Assembly: GCF_900111765.1 (NCBI RefSeq)
Contig: NZ_FOIB01000014.1
Span: forward strand, 1 to 64,000
Source of the DNA: Myxococcus fulvus
Lineage (GTDB): Bacteria; Myxococcota; Myxococcia; Myxococcales; Myxococcaceae
Direction of reading: 5' to 3'
DNA: 64,000 bases
Below, one piece after another: positions 8,166 through 17,045 of this stretch; positions within the stretch are counted from its first letter, which is position 1, and each line of letters starts with the position of its first letter. Under the pieces are notes generated by a model. That model was given only the letters and a program-made list of their open reading frames with translations, was not told where the DNA came from and ran no database searches. The position numbers and the translations under genes are program-made.

Positions 8166-8656
8166 GGCGCCCGAATCCCATCCCTCCCCCCAACCTGTCA
8201 ACGACGGCGCGATCGCCTTGTCCGCCAGCCACATGCCCGCCTGGTGAACGCTCTCCCACCTCCGCGTCCCATGCACCTGCTCGCCGGCTGAACACCCCTC
8301 CGCGCGCACCTCGGACCCCATGCTCGGACCGGAGGCCGCCGTCGCTCCGGAGGACCTCGGCCTCACGCCGGCGGCCATCACGCGCGCGCGCTCAGGCTCC
8401 TTGGAGACAGGCTCGGAGATGAGCCGGGTTCGCTCCGACGTGGGGCCGCCGCGGCGAGGGCGCGCCTTTTCCTCCCGGGATTCAGGGCACCGGGCTCGGG
8501 CTCATCGCCCTCGGCACCGCTGGCACGCTCGGGACACACGACTGGCATGACGGCTCATCCGAAGAGCCGCTCGATGCCGTGAAACAGGGCTCCCCTCTCG
8601 AGGAGCCCGGTCACCGGGAGTTTGTGCCGAAGCCGCGAGACATCCGCGGCGGGACT
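8166..8656. other. Intergenic region, no gene seen
   Basis: About 490 bp upstream of the SSB-tip gene and downstream of the Zn-finger gene. I see no convincing coding frame; the open frames are Arg/Ser/Pro-rich shadows. Apart from the hairpin at 8587-8608 it contains a second small stem, CGGCTC-N7-GAGCCG at 8551-8569. Confidence 0.5.
8587..8608 (-). terminator. Probable terminator of the Zn-finger gene
   Basis: On the minus strand a perfect seven-base stem GGGCTCC-N8-GGAGCCC is followed by TGTTTC. It lies about 50 bp beyond the stop codon of the basic Zn-finger protein gene, the right place for an intrinsic terminator. Confidence 0.5.
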
Positions 8657-9244
8657 TCAGACCAGCGACGCCTGCGCGCCCCTGCCGCCCTTCTTGCGAC
8701 CGCGCTTGCCCTTCGCCGGCTGGGCCTCACGCAGCGCCTTGCTCGCCGCACGGCCGCGCGGCAGCTTCACGTCCTGCACCGACTGCGGCTTCGCGTCATC
8801 CACCCACGCCGTGGGCCGACGGTCCGTGCGCATCAGGAGCCGCAGCTTCTGGTAGTGCGCCGAGCAGTAGCCCTTGGAACGGCTGGGGCGCTTGCACCCG
8901 ATGATGGCGCACGAGCGCGAACCCTCCGCCACCCGGGCCCGCGTCGCCGCGCCCTTCGTCGCCACCAGCGGCAACTCCACCTGCGCCGCCGGCTTACGAC
9001 CCGGCTTGCGGCCCCGCTTCGCCGCGGGCGCCGGCAACACCGACGACTGCCGCGCCGCCACCGGCCGCACACCGGCGACCGCACCCAGACGGCTCGTCAG
9101 CGGCGCCAACCGGAAGGTCACCGAGCGCAGCATGTCCAGGGCCTCGAGGCCCTCTTCCAACCGGCTCACCGCCTGCTGCAAGGGCACGAGCTGCGTCTGC
9201 AACTCGCGCCGGAACATCTCTCCAAGCTCATTCGCAATGGACAT
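8657..9244 (-). CDS. Basic protein with AT-hook-like segments and a mini zinc finger
   Basis: A 195-residue protein. Residues 1-60 form a helical or coiled-coil segment (MFRRELQTQLVPLQQAVSRLEEGLEAL shown by its repeated L and E). Then comes KRGRKPGRKPAA, an AT-hook-like RGRKP motif, followed by a small Cys/His cluster C-x4-C-x9-C-x2-H (CAIIGC ... GYCSAHYQKLR) and a C-terminal lysine-rich tail KGKRGRKKGGRG. The composition suggests a nucleoid or DNA-binding protein that oligomerises through its N-terminus. I recognise the Zn-finger segment as recurrent in myxobacterial proteins but know no function. The ATG at 9244 begins the amphipathic helix; the upstream frame is non-conserved. Confidence 0.8.
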   Translation of the reverse strand: MSIANELGEMFRRELQTQLVPLQQAVSRLEEGLEALDMLRSVTFRLAPLTSRLGAVAGVRPVAARQSSVLPAPAAKRGRKPGRKPAAQVELPLVATKGAATRARVAEGSRSCAIIGCKRPSRSKGYCSAHYQKLRLLMRTDRRPTAWVDDAKPQSVQDVKLPRGRAASKALREAQPAKGKRGRKKGGRGAQASLV

Positions 9245-9413
9245 GTGACGGGAGGATATACGCCGTCCTGGGTTCCCGGCGGGAAATCCGCTGCACGGCA
9301 CGCGCCAAGCGTCGCCTCCGAGCGGATTTCCGCCTCCGGCCCCTCCAGGAGGTCCTGCGCCGAGCGAAACCCTCCGACTCCAGGGCCTGGTGAAACGTCT
9401 CCCTGAAACAGTT

Positions 9414-9578
9414 TCAGCCCTGGGCGCAGGTCAACGGCTCGGGCCGCGGCGCCGCCGGGTCCACCTTGCGCACCGACGTCGGGAGCTCGAACAGCGAGGC
9501 CCCCGCCCTGGGGCAGCCCCCCGCCAACGACGCGAGCGCCCACACCAACAACACCGTCAGCACCACCGGGTGACCCAC
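9414..9578 (-). CDS. Small putative lipoprotein (54 aa)
   Basis: A short gene with a GTG start. Upstream on the minus strand is a strong Shine-Dalgarno, GAGGAGG, about eight bases before the GTG. The product begins with a hydrophobic stretch (VVLTVLLVWALASLAGGC) whose LAGGC is a good lipobox, followed by a 33-residue Pro/Arg-containing mature peptide containing one more Cys and ending LTCAQG. It is divergent from the MoxR gene, whose ATG lies 174 bp away. The stop codon falls inside a perfect palindrome CTGAAAC-a-GTTTCAG (9403-9417) that may end transcription. Function unknown. Confidence 0.6.
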   Translation of the reverse strand: MGHPVVLTVLLVWALASLAGGCPRAGASLFELPTSVRKVDPAAPRPEPLTCAQG

Positions 9579-9751
9579 GACACGTGCCTCCTCAGGCTCG
9601 GATACCCACCCAGAACGCGGCGGACCGTATTCCTTGGCCTCCTGGGGATACGAACGAGCCTAGCCCAAGGGTCTGACTCGCCCTGGAGGGAGGGGGAGCG
9701 AGCGGCCCGGGCCCCCCGCGCGGCCACTCCGGATGTTAAAGGAGGCCCAAC

Positions 9752-10600
9752 ATGACTTTGGCCCCTCCTCCCGTCCGCTTCCGAGGCACCGACTCCTACC
9801 TCACCCACGAGGGCCTCCAGGCCGCCGTCAATTGTGCCCTCACGCTCCAGCGCCCCCTGTTGGTCAAGGGCGAGCCGGGCACCGGCAAGACGCTCCTGGC
9901 GGAGGCCATCGCCCAGGCCCTGGGACTGAAGCTGCTCACCTGGCACGTCAAGAGCACCACGCGCGCCCAGGACGGCCTGTACATCTACGACACCGTGCAG
10001 CGCCTGTATGACTCGCGCTTCGGCGACGGGGACGTGAAGGACATCCGGCGATACATCCGCATGGGCCCCTTGGGCGAGGCCTTCGCGGCCCCCGAGCGCG
10101 TCGTGCTGCTCATCGACGAGGTGGACAAGGCGGACCTGGAGTTCCCCAATGACTTGCTCCACGAGCTGGACCGGATGCGCTTCCGCGTCACCGAGACGAA
10201 CGACGAGGTGGCCGCGAAGCACCGCCCCATCGTGGTGATTACGTCCAACAACGAGAAGGAGCTGCCCGACGCGTTCCTGCGCCGGTGCGTGTTCCACTTC
10301 ATCGACTTCCCAGACGCGGAGCTCATGCGCCGCATCGTCGACGTGCACCACCCGGGGCTCGACGCCGCGCTCGCGGAGCAGGCCCTCAAGGTGTTCTACG
10401 AGCTGCGCGCCCTCTCCCGCCTGCGCAAGCGCCCGTCCACCAGCGAGCTCATCGACTGGATTACCGTGCTCAAGGCGCAGGGCGTGACGGACCTGAAGCT
10501 GGATGAGCAGCTTCCGTTCCTCGGGGCGCTCCTGAAGAAGGAGCAGGACCTGGTCTCCGTGGCGGAGGCCTTCGGGCGCGGCCGGCGCACGCGCGCCTGA
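9752..10600 (+). CDS. MoxR-type AAA+ ATPase
   Basis: A 282-residue AAA+ ATPase of the MoxR/CoxD-like group, probably a chaperone that remodels or loads metal centres into partner enzymes. Walker A is GEPGTGKT, Walker B LLIDEVDKAD, sensor 1 ITSNNEKELPDAFLRRC. The ATG follows an excellent AAGGAGG. The next gene, 13 bp downstream, encodes a VWA/CoxE-like protein, the usual MoxR partner, and the pair form an operon. No substrate enzyme such as CO dehydrogenase or a nitric-oxide reductase is in the window, so the client is unknown. Confidence 0.93.
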   Translation: MTLAPPPVRFRGTDSYLTHEGLQAAVNCALTLQRPLLVKGEPGTGKTLLAEAIAQALGLKLLTWHVKSTTRAQDGLYIYDTVQRLYDSRFGDGDVKDIRRYIRMGPLGEAFAAPERVVLLIDEVDKADLEFPNDLLHELDRMRFRVTETNDEVAAKHRPIVVITSNNEKELPDAFLRRCVFHFIDFPDAELMRRIVDVHHPGLDAALAEQALKVFYELRALSRLRKRPSTSELIDWITVLKAQGVTDLKLDEQLPFLGALLKKEQDLVSVAEAFGRGRRTRA

Positions 10601-10613
10601 GCCAGGAGACGGC

Positions 10614-11822
10614 ATGTTCCTGCCATTCTTCTACGAGCTGCGGCGACGAGGCGTGAAGGTGGGCGCGCAGGAGGCGCTCGCCCTGGCCGGCGCGCTGAAG
10701 GCGGGGCTGCACGACAGCAGCCTCGACGGCTTCTACCACGTGGGCCGCGCGCTCCTCGTCCACTCGGAGACGCAGCTGGACGCGTTCGACCAGGCGTTCC
10801 TCGCGCACTTCCAGGGCGTGGAGACCGCGGGCCTGGAGCTGACGCAGGAGTTGATGCAGTGGCTGGAGGACGCGCGCGAGCGGCCCCAGCTCACGCCCGA
10901 GGAGCAGGCGCTGCTGGAGGCGCTGGACCCGGAGGAGATCCGCCGCCTGTTCGAGGAGCGCTTGCGCGAACAGAAGGAGCGCCACGACGGCGGCAACCGG
11001 TGGATCGGCACCGGGGGGACGTCACCGTTCGGCAACAATGGCTTCTCTCGCGGTGGCATGCGCGTGGGCGGCAAGGCCGGCGGCAAGCAGGGCATGGCGC
11101 TGATGCAGGCGGGGGCGCGCAAGTACGCGGGCTACCGCGATGACCTGGTGCTCGACACGCGGCAGCTGGCCGTGGCGCTGCGCAAGCTGCGCGCGTTCGC
11201 TCGCGAGGGCGTGGCGGAGGAATTGGACGTGGACGAGAGCATCTCCGCCACCGCGCGCAACGCGGGCGAGCTGGAGGTGGTGACGCGTCCTCCGCGCAGG
11301 CCCAACACGCGCGTGGTGCTGGCCATGGACGTGGGCGGCTCCATGGACCCGTACGCGGCCACCATGAGCCGGCTGTTCTCCGTGGCGAGCCAGGCGACGC
11401 ACTTCAAGGAACTGCGAACGTATTACTTCCACAACTGCGTCTACGGAAAGCTCTACGCCACGCCCCAGCTCACCGGCGGCATGACGGTGCCGGAGCTGGT
11501 GGCGCAGGTGGGAAGACATCACAAGCTCATCATGGTGGGTGATGCCTCCATGGCCCCGTATGAGCTGGGCATCCGCACCGACGCGGAGGGGCGATACAAG
11601 GCGGACGGGCTGGAGGGGCTGACGTGGTTGATGCAGCTGGCCCAGCACTTCGAGCGCAATGTGTGGCTCAACCCCGAGCCCATGGGCGCGTGGCGCACGG
11701 GCTCCATCGCCACCATCGCGCGCGTCTTCCCCATGTTCTCCCTCACCGTGGAGGGCCTGGGTGAGGCCGTGGCCCACCTGACACGGGGACGCACGGTGAA
11801 GGGCGCGATGGCGCGGCGCTGA
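10614..11822 (+). CDS. VWA-domain (CoxE-like) protein
   Basis: A 402-residue soluble protein acting with the MoxR ATPase encoded just upstream. It opens MFLPFFYELRRRGVKVG, the conserved start of this group, has a Gly-rich middle (residues about 125-165) and a von Willebrand factor A domain from about residue 230. The metal-site motif reads DVGGSMDPY, a DxGxS-M variant of the MIDAS DxSxS, with the second residue changed to Gly. No signal peptide. It ends four bases before the convergent small membrane protein gene. Confidence 0.9.
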   Translation: MFLPFFYELRRRGVKVGAQEALALAGALKAGLHDSSLDGFYHVGRALLVHSETQLDAFDQAFLAHFQGVETAGLELTQELMQWLEDARERPQLTPEEQALLEALDPEEIRRLFEERLREQKERHDGGNRWIGTGGTSPFGNNGFSRGGMRVGGKAGGKQGMALMQAGARKYAGYRDDLVLDTRQLAVALRKLRAFAREGVAEELDVDESISATARNAGELEVVTRPPRRPNTRVVLAMDVGGSMDPYAATMSRLFSVASQATHFKELRTYYFHNCVYGKLYATPQLTGGMTVPELVAQVGRHHKLIMVGDASMAPYELGIRTDAEGRYKADGLEGLTWLMQLAQHFERNVWLNPEPMGAWRTGSIATIARVFPMFSLTVEGLGEAVAHLTRGRTVKGAMARR

Positions 11823-11826
11823 GGCG

Positions 11827-12141
11827 TCAGCGGTCACGAGGTGGGGGCGCGAGCAGACCGGCGAGCGCGCCCACCGCCGTGGACCCCAGCGCCACCAGCA
11901 TCTGGGGCATGGCCCAGTTCGGCCAGAGCCCGGTCAGCACCACGCCTCCGACGAGGGACGTCAACGCGATGATTCCGAGGAAGATGACCACGAGCCGGTA
12001 GATCCATCGGTCCGAGGTCAGCGGCCCCTCGGTGATGCTCCTGGCCGCCTCCTTCGGTGCCTGCTTCGCGAGTTGGAGGAAGTGCTCGTCCGTCAGGTGC
12101 TTGCTCAGCACCTCCACGTCGATGATGCGTCGGGCTTCCAT
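11827..12141 (-). CDS. Small two-helix membrane protein
   Basis: A 104-residue protein. Residues 1-45 are charged and helical (RRIIDVEVLSKHLTDEHF), then two hydrophobic helices follow (LVVIFLGIIALTSLVGGVVL and a second rich in A, L and G), ending PPPRDR. No family recognised. The ATG at 12141 was preferred because an AAGGAG lies six bases upstream; a longer frame to 12216 lacks this. Its stop is almost touching the convergent VWA gene. Confidence 0.75.
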   Translation of the reverse strand: MEARRIIDVEVLSKHLTDEHFLQLAKQAPKEAARSITEGPLTSDRWIYRLVVIFLGIIALTSLVGGVVLTGLWPNWAMPQMLVALGSTAVGALAGLLAPPPRDR

Positions 12142-12346
12142 GCGGGGCTCCTTGGGGGCCGCGACTCGGGCAGAAGTCTTGTGCCCATCCGCGTGCGCCC
12201 ATACTGAGCAACCCATATGCCAGCATCACCCTGGGCCTGGACACGGGAGAGCGCCATCCCTGAGTCACTCGTGGAGGCCGAAAACCACCATTCCCGTGGA
12301 CGATTCCGGGCAGACCTCGCCAGACGAGCGCCTGCGGCAAAGGCTC

Positions 12347-13756
12347 TCAGTCGTCGACGGAGGTGTCACCCGAGGTGCTCTCGGCACGCCCCGTCAGCCT
12401 GCGCTCGATGGCCTTGCGGTGCACACCGAGCAACCGCGCCGCTCCGCTCTTGTTCCCCTCGGCAAGGAGCATCGCCTCCGTGATGAGGGCCTGTTCGACG
12501 TGCGCCAATCGGTCACCCTGCTCCGGCAATCGGAGGATGGCCCTGGCGAGCTGCTTGACCGGATCCTCCGTAGCCACGTCTCGCCGCTCCCGCCCCGGAA
12601 GCTGGGACAAGGCCTCGGGTGTCACCAGGTCGTCTTCCGCGAAGACCGTGAGCCGGTCCACCAGCGTTCGGAGCTGACGCACGTTGCCGGGCCAGCTTGC
12701 TCGCACCAGCACGTCCATGGCCTCCGGTGTGAACCGGAGCTGACGCGACTGCCGTCCCACGAAGTGGGCCAGGAGCGCGGGAATGTCCTCGCGCCGCTCC
12801 TCCAGCGAAGGAACCTGCACCTCCAGCACGGCCAGCCGGTAGTACAGGTCCTCGCGAAACGCGCGTTGCTGCACCCGTTCCTCCAGGTCCGCATGGGTCG
12901 CCGCGACGACGCGCCCCTGGAAGCGCAGCTCCTCTGCCGCCGGGCCCACTCGCCGGAAGACACCGGTCTCCAGGACTCGCAGCAGCTTGGCCTGAAGACT
13001 GAGGGGCAGCTCGGCGATTTCGTCCAGGAAGAGCGTTCCGGTTCCCACCGCGGTGAGCAGGCCATCCTGTCGCCTGTCCGCCCCGGTGAAGGCACCTCGC
13101 TCATGACCGAAGAGCTGTGACTCCATGAGGGACTCGGGAATGGCGCCGCAGTTGACGTCCAGCCAGGGCTCCGCGGGCCTTGGTCCCAGGGTATGGAGCG
13201 CCCGGGCCACGAGTTCCTTACCCGCCCCCGTACGTCCGGTGACGAGCGCGGGCCGGTCCGAGAGCGCCACCCGGCGCACCACGGAGAGCAGTCGCGTCAT
13301 CGCCGCCGACGCTCCCACCATCCCCGCTGGAAGTCCTTCCAGCGCCCCGCGAGCCCGGAGGACCTGGACCTCGCGCTCCAGCTTCCTACGGTCTCTCAGC
13401 CCCTCGAGGATGGGCAGGATGAGCTCCTCGCAGAGCTCGTCCTTGAGGACGTAGTCGTATGCCCCCAGCCGCATCGCGGCTCGAATCTCCGCCATCTCGT
13501 TGGAGACTGTCACCACGATGGGCACCGTCTCCGTGTCCCGACGAATGTCGCCGATGAGTGTGAGCCCATCGCGATTGCGCGAGTCGGAGTCCAGCCGGAT
13601 GTCGACCAGCGCCACGTCTACCGGGGCCTCCGTGAGGACCTTCCGTGCTTCCGCGAGGCTCGCGGCCTCGCACAGCTCCACGCCCACCATGGGAGACAAC
13701 ACGGAGGTCAGCACCCGACGCGCGCTGCGCTGGTCATCGACGATGAGGATCCTCAT
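12347..13756 (-). CDS. NtrC-family sigma-54-dependent response regulator
   Basis: A 469-residue enhancer-binding protein. The receiver domain (residues 1-125) has the acidic pair in VDDQ, phospho-acceptor Asp in LVDIRLD and a Lys in VLKDE. The AAA+ domain has Walker A GRTGAGKE, the sigma-54 contact loop GAFTGAD, Walker B TLFLDEI and R-finger region REDLYYRLAV. The C-terminus holds a Fis-type helix-turn-helix (GNKSGAARLLGVHRKAIERRL by its key residues). Its start overlaps the stop of the sensor kinase gene by four bases, so they form a cognate pair at the end of a five-gene cluster. Its target sites are not known. Confidence 0.93.
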   Translation of the reverse strand: MRILIVDDQRSARRVLTSVLSPMVGVELCEAASLAEARKVLTEAPVDVALVDIRLDSDSRNRDGLTLIGDIRRDTETVPIVVTVSNEMAEIRAAMRLGAYDYVLKDELCEELILPILEGLRDRRKLEREVQVLRARGALEGLPAGMVGASAAMTRLLSVVRRVALSDRPALVTGRTGAGKELVARALHTLGPRPAEPWLDVNCGAIPESLMESQLFGHERGAFTGADRRQDGLLTAVGTGTLFLDEIAELPLSLQAKLLRVLETGVFRRVGPAAEELRFQGRVVAATHADLEERVQQRAFREDLYYRLAVLEVQVPSLEERREDIPALLAHFVGRQSRQLRFTPEAMDVLVRASWPGNVRQLRTLVDRLTVFAEDDLVTPEALSQLPGRERRDVATEDPVKQLARAILRLPEQGDRLAHVEQALITEAMLLAEGNKSGAARLLGVHRKAIERRLTGRAESTSGDTSVDD

Positions 13757-16092
13757 GCGACCTCCTGTGTGGCCACGGCCTGGATGCTGCCATCCAGCGG
13801 GGTGTGGACCCGGAAGCAGGTCCGGTCGTCCTCGCGATGCACGGTGATGCTCCAGCCGAAGCGACGGACGATGCGTTGGGTGACGGCGAGGCCCAGTCCA
13901 AGGCCTCCTTGTCTCGTGGTGACCCACGGGTCGAAGAGCGTGTCGCGCGCGGTCTCGGGCACCCCCGGCCCCGAGTCCCAGACCTCGAGGACCCGCTCCG
14001 TGTCCGCCACCCAGGCCCTCACGCCGATGCGCCCCGCGGGCCCCGCAGCCTGCACCGCGTTGCGCAGCAGGTTGGCGAAGAGCTGCACCATGGCATCGGG
14101 CTCCGCGAGCAACGTGAGTTCCCGTGCGACGTCGACCTCTGTCTCTACCCGCCCTTCCTGCACCTGGTCACGGATGAGGTCCAACGCACGGCGGACCCGA
14201 GGGAGCACGGGCACGGGCTCGAGCCTCGGCGGCGGGAGTGACAGGCGGCGCAGGGAGGTGAGCATGCGCTCGAGTCGCTCAATCTCCTCCCGACCGATGT
14301 CGATGTCCTCGCCGTCGAGCACCTGCCCCTTGCCGCCCTGGCGCAGCAGGTGCCGGAAGAAGTTCAGGGGGTAGGCCATCTCATGTGAGATTTCGGCGCT
14401 CAGCAGGGCCAGGGCCAGCCGCTTCTCCTCGTGCGCCGCGTCCACCTGCGCCTGACGGAGTTGCTCCAGCTCGCGCAGCACCTGAGTGTTGTGGAGCGCC
14501 ACCCCCGCGAGACTCGCGATGGTGTGGAGCAGCTCCAAGTCCTCTGACGTGTAGAGAGCCTGCTGTTCCTTGGGCGCCAGGAGCAGGACGCCTCGCAGCT
14601 CGCCGAGCGAGCGCATCGGGACGAGCAGCTTGCGCTCCCACGCGCTCTCCTGCGTCCAGAGATGGGCGCCGGCGCTCAAGCGGGGCGTCGCGTCCTCGGG
14701 GAGATGGGGCACGGTGTCGAGCTCGGAGGTGTCGAGCACCTGGGCTCGGCTGGTGGACAGCCAGCGCAGGACGACCCGCTCCACCGTGTCGCGGATGGCC
14801 TCCGGGTTCCTGGGCGCGGCCAGCTCGTCGCTGAGCTGTTCGACGGTGGGGCGGAACTGGAGGGTGGCGGGGAAGAAGAGCCGGTCCACCCAGGGCTTGC
14901 CCACGAGGACCAACGCCATGAAGACGCCCACGGCGGTCACTCCCGGGAGCACGTCCGGGACACCATAGGTCGCGAGGAGCTGGGCCATCCCGCGCCAGGT
15001 GAAGGCGGCCGCGAGCAGGCCCGCGAGCACCAGGGGCACCGCCATCAGCCGGCGCGTGAGCACCGCCGTCACCTCGAGCACGTTCTGGCGGATGAGGCCA
15101 TGCCCGATGGACAGCGGCAGCGTGGCGATGAGGCAGGGGACCATCAAGTAGAGTCCCCGGCCAAAGAAGACGAAGAACGCGACGAGCACCGGCAGCAGCG
15201 CCAGGCCCCAGGCCGCCGAGAGGAGCTCCGCGCGCTGGCGGCCCGTGCTCCCTCGGATTCGAGCGAGGATGGAGAGGCCGCAGACGAGCAGCGAGACCTG
15301 GGAGAAGTCGTTGACGCGGGCACGCATCCACGCGGTCTCGAGCCCCGCGTGAGGCGCGACGAGCAACCAGACGGCGACACCGAGCGCCCCCGCGCTCAGG
15401 GCCGCGAGCGCCGTGCGCCAGAAGCGGCGGAAACGGACAGGACGCTCGGGGAAGGCATAGCCAAGCCAGATGAGCCCCACGCCCGTGCCCAGCCGCGAGA
15501 CGATGAACAGCGGCATGAACGCGGCGCGCGTGTGGTAGTCGAACAGGGTGAGCAGGAAGACGAAGCTGGAGATGCACAGCACGCCGTAGGCCACGGCGCC
15601 GTCCCTGCGCCCCGCCAGCAGCAGGACGAGCAGGCCGGACCACAGGAGGAACGCGCCCACCACGGCGTAGACGCCGTAGAGGAAGAGCACCTCCTCCGCG
15701 CCGAAGAGGCGGAGAGGTTGTTGAAGGGTGAGGGACTGGCCTTGCTGGAGGAAGACCAGCGAGACGTGCGTGCGTCCGGCGTCGTGTGCTCGTTGGATGC
15801 AGTCGTGGAGCTGCTGTCCGGGGAAGCGGCCTTGTCGGGCTAGGGCTACGTCGATGGGGACGCCGTCACAGGCGACGACGGGATTGGGATGCCGCAGGGG
15901 AAGGCGCTGCTCATTCCACCGAGGCAGGTAGACGGAGGAGAACGCGCCATAGGGGTCCACCAGGAGCGCGGCGAAGGGGGTGCCCCAGGTGCGCCATGCG
16001 CTGGAAGTGACGGCGGCCCCCAGGCAGAGCGACACCATGACCAACAGGGCCACGACGAGGCGCAGTGAGGAACTGGGGCCCGCGGTCATCAT
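13753..16092 (-). CDS. Multi-pass sensor histidine kinase with PDZ-like extracytoplasmic region
   Basis: A kinase of about 779 residues. After one N-terminal helix comes an extracytoplasmic region (about 35-135) containing VVACDGVPIDVA and a later VSLVFLQQGQ strand, a pattern like the PDZ-like domain of ComP-type kinases. About seven hydrophobic helices follow, then a GAF-like region (around 430-540), HisKA with His in EISHEMAYPLNFF near 560, and HATPase with DSGPGVP and GGLGLGLAV. Start: ATG at 16092 has GGGGGGAG upstream, but an ATG at 16113 overlaps the preceding stop as ATGA. Encoded between an isoprenoid-synthase-like gene and its NtrC-type regulator. Confidence 0.88.
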   Translation of the reverse strand: MMTAGPSSSLRLVVALLVMVSLCLGAAVTSSAWRTWGTPFAALLVDPYGAFSSVYLPRWNEQRLPLRHPNPVVACDGVPIDVALARQGRFPGQQLHDCIQRAHDAGRTHVSLVFLQQGQSLTLQQPLRLFGAEEVLFLYGVYAVVGAFLLWSGLLVLLLAGRRDGAVAYGVLCISSFVFLLTLFDYHTRAAFMPLFIVSRLGTGVGLIWLGYAFPERPVRFRRFWRTALAALSAGALGVAVWLLVAPHAGLETAWMRARVNDFSQVSLLVCGLSILARIRGSTGRQRAELLSAAWGLALLPVLVAFFVFFGRGLYLMVPCLIATLPLSIGHGLIRQNVLEVTAVLTRRLMAVPLVLAGLLAAAFTWRGMAQLLATYGVPDVLPGVTAVGVFMALVLVGKPWVDRLFFPATLQFRPTVEQLSDELAAPRNPEAIRDTVERVVLRWLSTSRAQVLDTSELDTVPHLPEDATPRLSAGAHLWTQESAWERKLLVPMRSLGELRGVLLLAPKEQQALYTSEDLELLHTIASLAGVALHNTQVLRELEQLRQAQVDAAHEEKRLALALLSAEISHEMAYPLNFFRHLLRQGGKGQVLDGEDIDIGREEIERLERMLTSLRRLSLPPPRLEPVPVLPRVRRALDLIRDQVQEGRVETEVDVARELTLLAEPDAMVQLFANLLRNAVQAAGPAGRIGVRAWVADTERVLEVWDSGPGVPETARDTLFDPWVTTRQGGLGLGLAVTQRIVRRFGWSITVHREDDRTCFRVHTPLDGSIQAVATQEVA

Positions 16093-16112
16093 TCGTCTCC
16101 CCCCACACGACA

Positions 16113-17036
16113 TCAGCCTGTCGCTTCGGCGCGAGTGTCCTTGGCGAGCCCATACAGCGCGGCCACGGACTCTCCGAGGACCAGCGCCGCCAGCTCATTC
16201 TGGAACGAATGGCTGGCGGGACGCACGTCGTCGAGGTGCTGAGCACGCTCTGCGAGCCAGGTCCCCAGGTGTGAAAATCCACCCGCCCCCGCGACCTCGG
16301 CTCCGAGCCGGGCCACCCTGGGCGCGGCGCGGAGCAGTCCACCCGGTGGTACTCCGAGCGCGGTGGGGAAGCTGACGCCGTGGAGTCGTGCGTCCTCTTC
16401 GTGGTCCACCGCATCGTCGAGGCACTGCGAGCTGAGCAGGAGCAGGTCGAAGGCGCGGCGGAAGGTGGGGAGCCGCTCCGGTCTGCCGTGGGCCAGGATG
16501 AGGCAGAAGGAGGCCGTTCCCAGCCAGGCCACCTTGCTGCTCACGAGGTCCACGTACTGGGCGATGCTCAGGGTCCGTCGCTCGAGGCAGGCGCGCTCGA
16601 GGTCCAGCCCTGTCTCCCATGCACCCAGGACGGCCCGAGTCATGTGGTCCGCGAGTGTCGTGCTCCCCGTGGCCTCCGTGAGGGATTCGCGCCACTGGTC
16701 GAAGAGGCACTCCCCCAGCCTAGGCCATTCAGGTCGCTCGGCCACCTGACCGTCCGCGAGACGGTCCATGAAGAGACCGAAGAAGCCTCCGCGCCGGTGG
16801 GCTCGGAGATACAGACGCCGTTGCGCCTCGGATACGGAGGGATTGTTCGGACACGTGGTGTCCTCGGAGGCGAAGTCCGGGAGCGACTGGAAGGGCCTGA
16901 GCGCGGCGTAGTCCTCCCAGCCTCCGTCGGAGCGCGGTGTCAGTCCCAGGTGGAAAGGGAGCTCCGCGGCCAGTGAGCGCAGGTCCGTCGGGATTGCCAG
17001 GACAGACTCGCGGTATTCGAGGTCACATTCGCCCAT
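16113..17036 (-). CDS. Isoprenoid-synthase-fold protein (class I, divergent)
   Basis: A 307-residue helical protein. Its second half follows the trans-prenyltransferase pattern: YVDLVSSKVAWLG (position of the conserved K-T), a hydrophobic helix, then FDLLLLSSQCLDDAVDHEED, in which DDAVDHEED matches the second aspartate-rich motif DDxxDxxxD. I find no clear first DDxxD motif, so it may bind a prenyl diphosphate without making long chains, or catalyse a single transfer. The gene overlaps the sensor kinase and lies 9 bp below an unknown gene. Bacillus ComQ, a prenyltransferase, sits beside the kinase ComP in the same kind of arrangement; homology is not shown here. Function otherwise unknown. 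Confidence 0.65.
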   Translation of the reverse strand: MGECDLEYRESVLAIPTDLRSLAAELPFHLGLTPRSDGGWEDYAALRPFQSLPDFASEDTTCPNNPSVSEAQRRLYLRAHRRGGFFGLFMDRLADGQVAERPEWPRLGECLFDQWRESLTEATGSTTLADHMTRAVLGAWETGLDLERACLERRTLSIAQYVDLVSSKVAWLGTASFCLILAHGRPERLPTFRRAFDLLLLSSQCLDDAVDHEEDARLHGVSFPTALGVPPGGLLRAAPRVARLGAEVAGAGGFSHLGTWLAERAQHLDDVRPASHSFQNELAALVLGESVAALYGLAKDTRAEATG

Positions 17037-17045
17037 GGCGGCAGC

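Noticed and set aside
8320..8550. A small plus-strand protein
   Set aside because: Arg/Ser/Pro-rich, no ribosome-binding site of note and no recognisable motif; treated as intergenic.
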